22,017 nucleotides of DNA from CAYPEZ01 sp964622275 (lineage in GTDB: Bacteria > Patescibacteriota > Minisyncoccia > Phycocordibacterales > UBA6899): assembly GCA_964622275.1 (NCBI GenBank), contig CAZUMX010000016.1, forward strand, positions 1 through 22,017, given 5' to 3'. This document shows positions 13,435 through 20,811 of the stretch, piece by piece. Position numbers and translations under genes: made by a program. The first letter of the stretch is position 1, and each line of letters opens with the position of its first letter. Below the pieces are notes generated by a model. That model did not search any database. It worked only from the letters and a program-made list of their open reading frames with translations, and had not been told where the DNA came from.

Positions 13435-16400
13435 TTATTGATCGATTCCTTCAGTGCGGTGAAGCTCGATGTCGAGCGCAAGACCGCGAAGGTTGTTGAG
13501 TAATACGTAGAACGTTGCTGGAAGATTCGGTTCGCGAAGTGGTCGGCCCTTCACAATCGAGTCGAAGGTTGATGAACGACCAACGATGTCGTCTGACTTC
13601 ACTGTAAGGATTTCACGAAGCATGTGTGATGCACCGTATCCTTCGAGAGCCCAGACTTCCATTTCTCCAAAGCGCTGACCTCCTCCCTGCGCCTTTCCAC
13701 CGAGTGGCTGCTGCGTGATGAGGCTGTATGGACCAATCGAGCGCATGTGGATCTTGTCTTCCACCATGTGGTGAAGCTTGAGCACATACATGACTCCGAC
13801 TGAAATTTCTTGTTCAAAGGCTTCTCCGGTACGGCCGTCATAGAGCTTCATCTTTCCGTTCTCCTGGAGTCCCGCTCTCTTGAGTTCCTCGCGAATCTCA
13901 TCTTCACCAACAGACTGGAATGCTGGTGTGATGGCCTGATATCCAAGCTTCATCGCGGCCATGCCGAGGTGGAGTTCGAGGATTTGTCCGAGATTCATAC
14001 GGCTTGGCACACCAAGCGGGGTCAAGATGACATCGATAGGCTCACCGTTCTCATCGAATGGCATTTCTTCGATTGGTAAAATGCGTGCGATAACTCCCTT
14101 GTTTCCGTGGCGACCAGCGAGCTTGTCACCGACAGAGATGTTGCGAAGCTGTGCGATCTCGACGTGAATGCGCTTGATGATACCTGAATCAAGTGGATCA
14201 CCGTTCTCACGAGAGAAGACCTTCACGCCAATGATGCGGCCACGCTTTCCGTGTTCCATGCGGAGGCTTGTGTCTTTTACGTCACGAGCTTTTTCTCCGA
14301 AGATGGAGCGGAGGAGGCGCTCTTCTGGTGTGAGCTGAGCTTCACCCTTTGGAGTAATCTTCCCGACGAGAATGTCACCTGGGCGCACTTCGGCACCAAC
14401 ACGGACGATCCCCTCGTGGTCGAGATCTTTGAGCTTTGATTCACCAACGTTCGGGATATCTGGTGTGGTGACTTCTGGACCAAGCTTGGTGTCACGCACA
14501 TTACAGACAAACTGTTCGATGTGAATAGATGTGAAAATATTGTTGCGAACGAGACGCTCTGAAAGAATGATAGCGTCTTCGTAGTTGTTTCCGCCCCAGC
14601 TCATGAATGCGACGCGAACGTTTTGTCCGAGTGCGAGCTCACCGCGGTCTGAGGTGGAGTTGTCAGCAAGGACATCACCTTTCTTCACTTTTTCGCCAAG
14701 CGTCACTGTTGGGCGCTGGTGGTGAGTCGTGAATCCGTTGGTACGGCTGAAGGTAATGAGCTTGTGATCGTAGGCTTTGCCCTTCGCATCGGTCACTTCG
14801 ATGTGCTTTGCATCAACAGCGGTCACTTCTCCATCAACTGGAGAAAGGACAACACGACCTGAGTCGATTGCACACTTGCGTTCCATACCGGTCGCAACGA
14901 GTGGAGCTTGCGGGATGATACATGGGGTTGCTTGCTTCTGCATGTTGGAACCCATGAGTGCGCGGTTGGCGTCATCGTGCTCGAGGAATGGGATGAGTGA
15001 TGTTGCGACAGAAAATGCCTGATTCGCAGCGACGTCGATGAACTCAACGTCCTGTGGCGCAACAAGACCTGGTGCAGTACGAATGCGGCACTCCACGCGG
15101 CTTGCTGAAATCTTTCCATCTTTGTCATACGGAACAGATGCGTGCGCAATGATATGACGCTCTTCTTCAAGTGCGTTCATGTATGCAATCTCACCTGTGA
15201 TCTTTCCATCCTTCACTTTGACATACGGAGTCTCGATGACACCGAAGTCGTTGACACGTGCGTGTGTGGCGAGACGGAGGATGAGACCGATGTTCGGACC
15301 TTCTGGTGTGTGGATAGGACAGAGGCGGCCGTAGTGTGAGGTGTGCACGTCACGGACCTCGAAGCCTGCACGCTCCTTTGTAAGACCTCCAGGACCCATC
15401 GCTGAAACGGTGCGAAGGTGCTCGACTTCAGCGAGAATATTTTCTTGCACCATGAGCTGTGAAAGCTGGTTGGTGGTGAAGAATTCTTTGAGACGTGCTT
15501 GAAGCGGGCGAGGAGAGACGAGGTTGATTGGGAGGATGGTGTCACTCTCGACGGTGGACATGCGGTCCTGAATATTGCGCTTCATCTGGGTCATACCGAC
15601 GCGGAGCTTCTGCTGGAGCATTTCTCCAACATAGCGAACGCGACGAGATCCGAGGTGATCAATATCGTCTTCTTGTGCTCCCTTGGTGTGATTGAGTGCA
15701 ACAACCTTTTGGAACGTGACAACGAGATCGTCGACGGTGAGAGTGCGGATAGCGAGTGCCTTGTCGTCCATCGGAAGCTTGAAGCGCTTGTTGAAGCGGA
15801 AGCGACCAACTGCTGAAAGGTCATAACGCTCTCGGCTGAAGATGCCATTAATGAGCTCCTTTGCGTTCTGTGCTGATGCCACATCACCATCGCGAAGACG
15901 GCGGTAGATTTCGAGATAGGCCTCCTCCTCGTTTTCAATACCCTCTTTGGCGATTGTCTTGTTAATTGCATCCATTGCTGCAGGGTTGCCTGCGAACGCA
16001 TCCTTGATCTGCTGGGTGGTCCATCCCCCGAGCACACGGAAAAGCAGCGTTGCTGGAAACTTGCGCTTGCGGTCGATCTTCATTGAGAGTGCTCCATCGG
16101 CATCGGTTTCGATTTCGATCCAGGCACCACGTGAAGGAATCACCTTTGCACCAAAGGTCTTTCCACTCTTGAGTTCCTGTGCGGTGAAGAAAATACCGAA
16201 TGAACGAGCAAGCTGTGGAACAACCACACGTTCCACGCCGTTAATGATGAAGGTTCCACGGTCAGTGACACATGGAAAATCCGCAAGAAAGATTTCTTGC
16301 TCTTTCTCGACACCAAGCGTCTTGTTCTTGAGCTTCACAGTGACACGAAGTGGTGCTTCGTATGTCATCTCCTTAAGTCTCGCATGATGCTCATCGTACT

Positions 16401-16602
16401 TGGCAGCAGCAAGATCAAAACCGGTAAACTCGAGTTCGAACTTCTTTCCTGAATAATCTCTAATCGGAGAGAACTCCTTGAACACTTCCTTGAGCCCTTC
16501 TGACACGAGCCACTCGTAGGACTTCTTCTGCGCGTCCACCAGACTCGGCATTGGTGACAGCGGCGCTTTGTATCGCGAAAAATATTTCTTTGTAATCTCC
16601 AT
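13435..16602 (-). CDS. rpoB: RNA polymerase subunit beta
   Basis: A 1055-residue catalytic subunit. It contains the rifampicin-pocket block NQLSQLMVQENILAEVEH, the following GPGGLTKERAGFEVRDVH and CPIHTPEGPNIGLI, the FMSWGGNNYEDAIILSE segment, and GDKLAGRHGNKGV near the active site. I prefer the ATG at 16602; an in-frame TTG four codons upstream (16614) is possible. No SD is seen. The E. coli D516 position is Val385 here and several neighbours also differ, which predicts reduced rifampicin binding. It is the first gene of the rpoB-rpoC-dnaG-rpoD run and lies ~240 nt downstream of a good promoter. No rplJ/rplL genes precede it. Confidence 0.97.
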   Translation of the reverse strand: MEITKKYFSRYKAPLSPMPSLVDAQKKSYEWLVSEGLKEVFKEFSPIRDYSGKKFELEFTGFDLAAAKYDEHHARLKEMTYEAPLRVTVKLKNKTLGVEKEQEIFLADFPCVTDRGTFIINGVERVVVPQLARSFGIFFTAQELKSGKTFGAKVIPSRGAWIEIETDADGALSMKIDRKRKFPATLLFRVLGGWTTQQIKDAFAGNPAAMDAINKTIAKEGIENEEEAYLEIYRRLRDGDVASAQNAKELINGIFSRERYDLSAVGRFRFNKRFKLPMDDKALAIRTLTVDDLVVTFQKVVALNHTKGAQEDDIDHLGSRRVRYVGEMLQQKLRVGMTQMKRNIQDRMSTVESDTILPINLVSPRPLQARLKEFFTTNQLSQLMVQENILAEVEHLRTVSAMGPGGLTKERAGFEVRDVHTSHYGRLCPIHTPEGPNIGLILRLATHARVNDFGVIETPYVKVKDGKITGEIAYMNALEEERHIIAHASVPYDKDGKISASRVECRIRTAPGLVAPQDVEFIDVAANQAFSVATSLIPFLEHDDANRALMGSNMQKQATPCIIPQAPLVATGMERKCAIDSGRVVLSPVDGEVTAVDAKHIEVTDAKGKAYDHKLITFSRTNGFTTHHQRPTVTLGEKVKKGDVLADNSTSDRGELALGQNVRVAFMSWGGNNYEDAIILSERLVRNNIFTSIHIEQFVCNVRDTKLGPEVTTPDIPNVGESKLKDLDHEGIVRVGAEVRPGDILVGKITPKGEAQLTPEERLLRSIFGEKARDVKDTSLRMEHGKRGRIIGVKVFSRENGDPLDSGIIKRIHVEIAQLRNISVGDKLAGRHGNKGVIARILPIEEMPFDENGEPIDVILTPLGVPSRMNLGQILELHLGMAAMKLGYQAITPAFQSVGEDEIREELKRAGLQENGKMKLYDGRTGEAFEQEISVGVMYVLKLHHMVEDKIHMRSIGPYSLITQQPLGGKAQGGGQRFGEMEVWALEGYGASHMLREILTVKSDDIVGRSSTFDSIVKGRPLREPNLPATFYVLLNNLRGLALDIELHRTEGIDQ

Positions 16603-16745
16603 ATGGGGATCCAAAACTATATATAATGCTCAGACTTTTCTTCATCGCGAAGGAGGTCGCAGCAAAGAAAAATCCGAGCACGAATAAAATTTCACCTGCC
16701 ACTACACTGCCAAAAGCAGCCCAGTGACGCAAAAACAAACGAGTA

Positions 16746-16766
16746 CAAGCCTTCCTCCAAGGCTTG
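16746..16766 (-). promoter_or_regulatory. Leader hairpin upstream of rpoB, possible attenuator
   Basis: CAAGCCTT and AAGGCTTG form a perfect 8-bp stem with a 5-nt loop. On the minus strand it is followed, after seven nt, by a T-rich stretch (GTTTGTTTTTG). It sits between the promoter at 16844-16871 and rpoB, so it could cause partial termination. The T-run is displaced from the stem, which weakens the case. Confidence 0.4.
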
Positions 16767-16843
16767 AACTTGTTATGAAAACCGTTTGAAACTTTTCGCC
16801 AGCCGCTGTGGACCTAAGAGAGAAGCGACGTGCTGATGGGATA

Positions 16844-16871
16844 AGTATACGGATAATACGGCTACGGTCAA
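16844..16871 (-). promoter_or_regulatory. Promoter of the rpoB-rpoC-dnaG-rpoD operon
   Basis: The minus strand reads TTGACC (16866-16871), a 16-bp spacer and TATACT (16844-16849). It is the best promoter match in the 474-bp gap before rpoB, and gives a leader of about 235 nt. Confidence 0.7.
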
Positions 16872-16944
16872 GGGCTTTTTGGGGAAAACAGATCCATGTG
16901 CAAAGGCCCGAATAGCTCTAAAATGACCGATCTGGGGAAAAACC

Positions 16945-16975
16945 TGTGGATAGAGCGTGGATGAATCGTGGAGAA
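16945..16975. other. Three GTGGA motifs at exact 11-bp spacing
   Basis: TGTGGATAG (16945), CGTGGATGA (16956) and CGTGGAGAA (16967) repeat once per helical turn. The first differs by one base from a DnaA box (TGTGGATAA). A further GTGGACC lies near 16808. It is either a protein-binding cluster upstream of the rpoB promoter or coincidence. The rest of the gap (16615-17023) contains the promoter and leader hairpin and no gene I can support. Confidence 0.4.
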
Positions 16976-17023
16976 GTCTGGGTTGATCTGTGATGGCCGT
17001 AACTCCCCTCACCTTCACACAAA

Positions 17024-17056
17024 ACGCAAGAAGCGCCAATGTGGCGCTTCTTGCGT
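17024..17056 (-). terminator. Strong terminator after the 64-aa gene
   Basis: ACGCAAGAAGCGCC (17024-17037) and GGCGCTTCTTGCGT (17043-17056) form a perfect 14-bp stem with a 5-nt loop. On the minus strand it ends in TTTT. It lies 32 nt after the stop codon at 17089. Confidence 0.85.
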
Positions 17057-17088
17057 GGTAGAGGATGACACTTATGTAAACCGAGGAT

Positions 17089-17283
17089 CTACTGATTTCG
17101 TTGCTTCCCTTGTTTGAACTGAGATCTTTGGTTTTGTTTTTGATTCATGTGTGCTCGAGGCTTTTGTAATGCCTCACGCTCCATGTAATCTGTGTATCCG
17201 CCTGCACCAAAAGCCATGTTACCTGCTAAAAGGCCTGCTCCGGCCAATGCCGCGACGATTGCTTTACGATGTGCTTGCTTCAT
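17089..17283 (-). CDS. Small secreted Gln/Asn-rich protein of unknown function
   Basis: A 64-residue protein. A basic start (MKQAHRK) precedes a hydrophobic, Ala/Gly-rich stretch (AIVAALAGAGLLAGNMAFGA, residues 8-27), which reads as a signal peptide with likely cleavage near AFGA. The mature part is short and hydrophilic, and its last ~20 residues are almost all Gln, Asn, Lys, Arg and Ser. No family is recognised. It is a single-gene unit with its own terminator. An AATAAT lies 6 nt before the ATG, a weaker version of the leaderless pattern, and no SD is seen. Confidence 0.65.
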   Translation of the reverse strand: MKQAHRKAIVAALAGAGLLAGNMAFGAGGYTDYMEREALQKPRAHMNQKQNQRSQFKQGKQRNQ

Positions 17284-17449
17284 ACGTTTATTATTACAAG
17301 ACTGATGTCAAAAATGTTTCAACCGTTCGCATTCTTTTACCTCAATACTATATGGCTTAACAGAAAGATTATTTTTTGCTTAGCCAAAAAATGCTTTTGC
17401 CACTAGGATTTTTAGACAACAAAATGCTTAAGTTGTCTGCAAAAGAAAA

Positions 17450-17481
17450 CCGCCCACGAGGAACGGTTTCCTCTTGGGCGG
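17450..17481 (-). terminator. Terminator of the 65-aa gene
   Basis: CCGCCC (17450-17455) pairs with GGGCGG (17476-17481), and GAGGAA with TTCCTC inside, giving a 14-position stem with one mismatch. On the minus strand it is followed by TTTTCTTTT. It starts 3 nt after the stop codon. To its left, AGACAAC/GTTGTCT (17414-17438) is a weaker inverted repeat of unknown meaning. Confidence 0.85.
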
Positions 17482-17484
17482 AAC

Positions 17485-17682
17485 TTACTTCGCCACATCT
17501 CTTGCGGCGTGGAGCTGTTTGAACAGCTCGTTCCAGACTGCCCCAACGTCTACACCGTTCTTCCTGGCACGTTCGAGGCGAAGGTGGAGGAGAATAGTGA
17601 ACTCCTCTCTGTACTTCTTGCCGACGTGATCTGAGATCAGATCACACATTTCTCGTGCAGTATTCTCGACTTCTGAAGTCAT
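17485..17682 (-). CDS. Small helical protein of unknown function (65 aa)
   Basis: The 65 residues are mostly charged and predicted helical, with MTSEVENTAREMCDLISDHV at the start and an Arg/Leu-rich middle (LLHLRLERARKNG). There is no signal or membrane segment, so it is likely cytosolic. I recognise no family. A good SD (AGGAGA) lies 8 nt before the ATG, and the promoter (TTGACA-16-TATAAT) is a perfect consensus, the strongest in the window, so high expression is expected. It begins only ~95 nt after creD and has its own terminator, making a monocistronic unit. Confidence 0.7.
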   Translation of the reverse strand: MTSEVENTAREMCDLISDHVGKKYREEFTILLHLRLERARKNGVDVGAVWNELFKQLHAARDVAK

Positions 17683-17724
17683 TTCTCTTCTCCTGAAAAG
17701 AACTCCCAGACTCTATTCGTATGC

Positions 17725-17752
17725 ATTATACATATAATTGTATTATTGTCAA
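17725..17752 (-). promoter_or_regulatory. Consensus promoter of the 65-aa gene
   Basis: The minus strand reads TTGACA (17747-17752), 16 bp and TATAAT (17725-17730). Both hexamers match the sigma-70 consensus exactly. Confidence 0.85.
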
Positions 17753-17776
17753 GCTATGTATGGTTCTGCTTTATGC

Positions 17777-19051
17777 TTAGGCTGTCTCCTCGATCGAATA
17801 CCAATCGATCTTGCGTGTCATATACATCGCAATGGCAATGAAGACAAAGAGAAGAAGTGAGCCAAAGAGGAGCGCAAAGTCTTCGAGCTGAAGGACAAAG
17901 TAGAGATACCCGTACAGAAGCGAGAGAAATGCGAAGATTGGGAGCGCACGACGCACGCTCTTGAGGATCGCCACACTATACGCACTCACGAGCCCGACGA
18001 TCATGACTGCACCGAGAAGGTATGCGTTAAAGAATCCGATATGCTCCGAGAGTGAGAGGAGGAGCAAGTAGAAGAGTGCGAGTGCGGACCCAATGAGAAG
18101 ATATTGCACCGGATGAATGCGGACTTGAGAGAGCACATCAAACAGGAAGAAGACACCGAACGTGAGAGCGATAAAGAGGAGTGCGTACTTCACACTACGG
18201 GAGACAAGGTCATACGTATCGACAGACTCATGGAGCTCTACACCTACAGCTGATTCGGCGAGACTCGCAGTGTTCACCAATCCTTCGGTCCATACTTGAG
18301 GATATGTTCGTCCAAATGAAGAACTACGCCACTCTCCAGTAAAGCCACTTGACTCAATTGAGCGCCGAGATGGGAGCGAGGGGCCAGTGAACTTTGGGGT
18401 GGCCCATGGTGATTGAATAGTGATCTGACTTTCCTCCCCTACTGGTGCAACAACGAAGGATTCACTGCCTTTCAATTTTACTTCGAAAGAAAACGGAATG
18501 CTGTCTTTGTACGGATCTGCGGCGACGGTTGTATGAATACCAGAAGAATTTTGGAGTTTGTAGTCTGTGAACTGAAGACCTGCACCAGGCTCAAATGCCT
18601 TTGTCGTGCCGCCCCAGAGAAGATCGACTTGATTCTCAATCCCTCGTGTATCTGATGCAAACACCGAGAGTGTCACATCCTTAGGGACCGCTGTCGCTTC
18701 TTTGATATCGCTACCACGAAACTCTCCACTGACTTTGAGTGTACTGGTATAGAGTGTCGTCTTAAAAATGCCGCGTGCACGTACCTCGGGGTCAAGCGTG
18801 CTCTCGACAGTAAGTTTTGACGGAAGAACGTAGAGATTTTCTTTGATGCCGTTGCGCAAGACCGGAAACACTAACATCGGGCCGACAATGGTCTGAGGAT
18901 TCCCCCAGGTCGAGCCAATCTCCTGCTTTGCCTCACGTGCCCTTCCCTCACGCTCAGACACAAGCCCGAGCACCATCATACTGGCAATAAAACAGAGCCC
19001 ACCAATAAGGACCATGGCAATAAGCTTCCCCGATGCTGTCGATTGTTTCAT
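17777..19051 (-). CDS. creD: CreD-like inner-membrane protein
   Basis: A 424-residue protein of the CreD family (E. coli CreD is about 450 aa), linked to envelope integrity and colicin E2 tolerance. One N-terminal membrane helix (about 9-30) is followed by the family signature STWGNPQTIVGPMLVFPV (47-64). A large, mostly beta extracytoplasmic domain runs to ~280, and five or six membrane helices fill the C-terminal third. It ends soon after the last helix. It follows the VanZ-like gene by 33 nt and is probably co-transcribed with it. No CreB/CreC regulators are in the window. No hairpin terminator is visible after its stop. Confidence 0.88.
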   Translation of the reverse strand: MKQSTASGKLIAMVLIGGLCFIASMMVLGLVSEREGRAREAKQEIGSTWGNPQTIVGPMLVFPVLRNGIKENLYVLPSKLTVESTLDPEVRARGIFKTTLYTSTLKVSGEFRGSDIKEATAVPKDVTLSVFASDTRGIENQVDLLWGGTTKAFEPGAGLQFTDYKLQNSSGIHTTVAADPYKDSIPFSFEVKLKGSESFVVAPVGEESQITIQSPWATPKFTGPSLPSRRSIESSGFTGEWRSSSFGRTYPQVWTEGLVNTASLAESAVGVELHESVDTYDLVSRSVKYALLFIALTFGVFFLFDVLSQVRIHPVQYLLIGSALALFYLLLLSLSEHIGFFNAYLLGAVMIVGLVSAYSVAILKSVRRALPIFAFLSLLYGYLYFVLQLEDFALLFGSLLLFVFIAIAMYMTRKIDWYSIEETA

Positions 19052-19084
19052 ATATATGTGATTACTCCCCCTCTATAAAGAAAG

Positions 19085-19444
19085 TTACCTGTGACGCAAT
19101 ATGTACTTCTCGAAAAAAGTAAAGCTCAAAATTCCCAAAAGACTAAAGGCGAGATCCCCGAGATCAAACGTCCGGTAATGGGAAAACATCTGAATCATCT
19201 CATCGCAGACTGCATAGATCCCAACGATGCCGTACCCCAGAGGAAATCGTGCTGACCCGAGCGCACGACTAACCGTGAAACCCAAAAAACCAAATAACAC
19301 AAAATGTCCGATCAAGTCATAGTAAGGGATGATTTTGATCACACTCGGGATGGCATCGAGATACGCAAGAATCGTTGCTGCCAAGACAACAACAAACATG
19401 ACACTCGCCCACAGTGTCTTCTGTTGAGCAAAGGGCTTTTCCAT
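19085..19444 (-). CDS. VanZ-like membrane protein
   Basis: A 119-residue membrane protein with about four helices. The VanZ-like signature is visible: DLIGHFVLFGFLGF, then CDEMIQMFSHYRTFDLGDLAFSLLG. Here the acidic and Gln residues and the R-x3-D-x2-D pattern match the family. VanZ of enterococci gives low-level teicoplanin resistance; the role of distant homologues is unknown. I prefer the ATG at 19444. A GTG at 19471 would add nine residues and place the start 15 nt after trmD; neither has a clear SD. It lies between trmD and creD on the same strand, probably in one operon. Confidence 0.75.
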   Translation of the reverse strand: MEKPFAQQKTLWASVMFVVVLAATILAYLDAIPSVIKIIPYYDLIGHFVLFGFLGFTVSRALGSARFPLGYGIVGIYAVCDEMIQMFSHYRTFDLGDLAFSLLGILSFTFFEKYILRHR

Positions 19445-19486
19445 ATATAGATAGACAACTATGGGGAACACTCTTTCGTCACACTC

Positions 19487-20224
19487 TTATCTTGCTTTCG
19501 CTTCCGTACTGCGCTTCGGATCATTCTTCCACTCATCCATTTTGGCATGGTGGCCGGAAAGAAGAATTTTTGGAACACGATATTTTTTCTTTTTGTACAC
19601 AATCATCTCTGGGCGAGTGTAGATCTCACTTGCGGATGCCCTGTTCTCTTCTACGGATTCGAACTTCCCTAAGACTCCCGGAATCTGACGAGCGATGGCG
19701 TCAATCATTGTGAGTGCAGGAAGCTCGCCACCTGTGAGCACATAGTCACCGACAGAAATCTCTTCTGCCTTGAGTGCTTTCTTCACCCGAGCATCAATGC
19801 CTTCGTACCGACCAGAGAGGAAAAGAATATGCTTATATTTTTTGGACAAAGTGCGTGCATACTCATTTGTAAACTTTTTTCCTGAGGCGGAGAGAAAAAG
19901 AATTTTTGTTTTTGCGGGAGTCACCTTCGCTTTCTTCATTGCAGCATCTGCGGCTTTGAGTACCGCAGGAGCTTCGAGAACCATCCCTGGGCCACCACCG
20001 TAGGGCCTGCGATCGACACGCGCCCACTTATCATCTGTATAGTCACGAGGGTTGAGTGCCTCTATATGAATCACCCCTTTTTCTTGCGCACGACCAAGAA
20101 TCGACATGGTGCCATAGGTGTCGATAAGATCTGGGAAAAGCGTCACCACAGAAAACTTCATTCCGTTTGGAAGGAGCTTCTGTGCGGCATAGCTCGTTGG
20201 TTTGTTTTCCTTTGGTGTCTTCAT
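19487..20224 (-). CDS. trmD: tRNA (guanine-37-N1)-methyltransferase
   Basis: A 245-residue SPOUT methyltransferase that makes m1G37 in tRNA using S-adenosylmethionine and prevents +1 frameshifting. The N-terminal motif FSVVTLFPDLIDTY is followed by RRPYGGGPGMVL, the knot segments LFLSGRYEGID and SVGDYVLTGGELPAL, and a C-terminal YTRP element. About 20 extra residues precede the usual MKF start. I chose the ATG at 20224 because TTGCCC-16-TAGTAT ends exactly 6 nt before it, the leaderless pattern of this window; the family-length ATG at 20161 is the alternative. Usually trmD sits with rpsP, rimM and rplS; here rimM and rplS are not seen. Confidence 0.95.
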   Translation of the reverse strand: MKTPKENKPTSYAAQKLLPNGMKFSVVTLFPDLIDTYGTMSILGRAQEKGVIHIEALNPRDYTDDKWARVDRRPYGGGPGMVLEAPAVLKAADAAMKKAKVTPAKTKILFLSASGKKFTNEYARTLSKKYKHILFLSGRYEGIDARVKKALKAEEISVGDYVLTGGELPALTMIDAIARQIPGVLGKFESVEENRASASEIYTRPEMIVYKKKKYRVPKILLSGHHAKMDEWKNDPKRSTEAKAR

Positions 20225-20230
20225 GGGCAA

Positions 20231-20258
20231 ATACTACCTAATTTATTACCCGGGGCAA
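20231..20258 (-). promoter_or_regulatory. Leaderless-type promoter of trmD
   Basis: The minus strand reads TTGCCC (20253-20258), a 16-bp spacer and TAGTAT (20231-20236), then 6 nt to ATG. It reproduces the geometry of the repeat-borne promoters at a core gene without the repeat. Confidence 0.6.
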
Positions 20259-20266
20259 GCCGCAAA

Positions 20267-20313
20267 TCCAAAAGGTTAAGCCTTTACAAATTGTAGAGGC
20301 TTAGCCTTTTGGA
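20267..20313. repeat. 23-bp inverted repeat just upstream of the trmD promoter
   Basis: The arms 20267-20289 and 20291-20313 are reverse complements except at two positions, both U-G pairs if read as plus-strand RNA. The central nt leaves almost no loop. No T-run follows on either strand. It begins 9 bp upstream of the trmD -35, so it may be an operator, a processing site or a boundary hairpin. Confidence 0.65.
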
Positions 20314-20329
20314 CCATGCAGGGATAAAA

Positions 20330-20361
20330 AATCCTCCGCATCACTGAGAATGCGGAGGATT
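20330..20361 (-). terminator. Terminator overlapping the end of the 93-aa gene
   Basis: AATCCTCCGCAT (20330-20341) and ATGCGGAGGATT (20350-20361) form a perfect 12-bp stem with an 8-nt loop. A run of six Ts ends it on the minus strand. The stop codon of the 20341-20622 gene lies at the loop and one arm is coding. Confidence 0.9.
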
Positions 20362-20622
20362 CTGAAGAGACCACCGAACAAGTCGGAAGGTCCGAGGATC
20401 GTATTCGACACAAAGAGGAATCCCCTCACGTATTTTCAGCCACACGGTGAAAGCTTTGCGTTGACCAGGCGGCGAAGATGGTTCGACCATTGTTCCATCA
20501 TACAACTCGGTGTTGAGCAGAAAATGTATAACTCTCCCATCTTCTTGCGAAGCAACCCCGTAACAACGATCCCTGCTCACGACAGCATTAGTGCGTCTTA
20601 CTTTACGAAAGGTCTTTCCCAT
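20341..20622 (-). CDS. Small protein of unknown function (93 aa)
   Basis: A 93-residue basic protein with no signal or membrane segment: MGKTFRKVRRTN, then a likely beta-rich middle (DGRVIHFLLNTELYDGTMV), a Pro/Gly turn, and AFTVWLKIREGIPLCVEYDPRTFRLVRW. No family is recognised. I placed the start at 20622 because GGGAGG lies just upstream and a promoter (TTGACA-16-TATAGT) lies ~35 nt away; the longer frame has no such support. The stop codon falls inside its own terminator hairpin. It is a monocistronic unit with the same layout as the 20812-21123 gene. Confidence 0.7.
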   Translation of the reverse strand: MGKTFRKVRRTNAVVSRDRCYGVASQEDGRVIHFLLNTELYDGTMVEPSSPPGQRKAFTVWLKIREGIPLCVEYDPRTFRLVRWSLQNPPHSQ

Positions 20623-20655
20623 ACATCCTCCCAAAGGACTGTAACGACTTCGATC

Positions 20656-20683
20656 ACTATAGCCATATGTCACCCACTGTCAA
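20656..20683 (-). promoter_or_regulatory. Promoter of the 93-aa gene
   Basis: The minus strand reads TTGACA (20678-20683), 16 bp and TATAGT (20656-20661). The leader contains GGGAGG before the ATG at 20622. Confidence 0.75.
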
Positions 20684-20746
20684 CACAACCACAGTGATCC
20701 ACCTTTCGAAATTTCAGAGTGCAATAACTGCCTGAATAAACAAAAA

Positions 20747-20784
20747 CCCCGTGAGTTGTCGCGCACATGCGCTGAATCACGGGG
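20747..20784 (-). terminator. Terminator of the 103-aa gene
   Basis: CCCCGTGA (20747-20754) pairs with TCACGGGG (20777-20784), and an inner GCGC-ACAT-GCGC hairpin sits inside. Five Ts follow on the minus strand. Confidence 0.85.
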
Positions 20785-20811
20785 CATAAAAGAATCTAAA
20801 ATCTGAAAGTA

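Noticed and set aside
16460..16738. 92-codon frame overlapping the rpoB start, with a hydrophobic N-terminus
   Set aside because: It overlaps rpoB in another frame for over 140 nt and has no SD or promoter of its own; probably chance.
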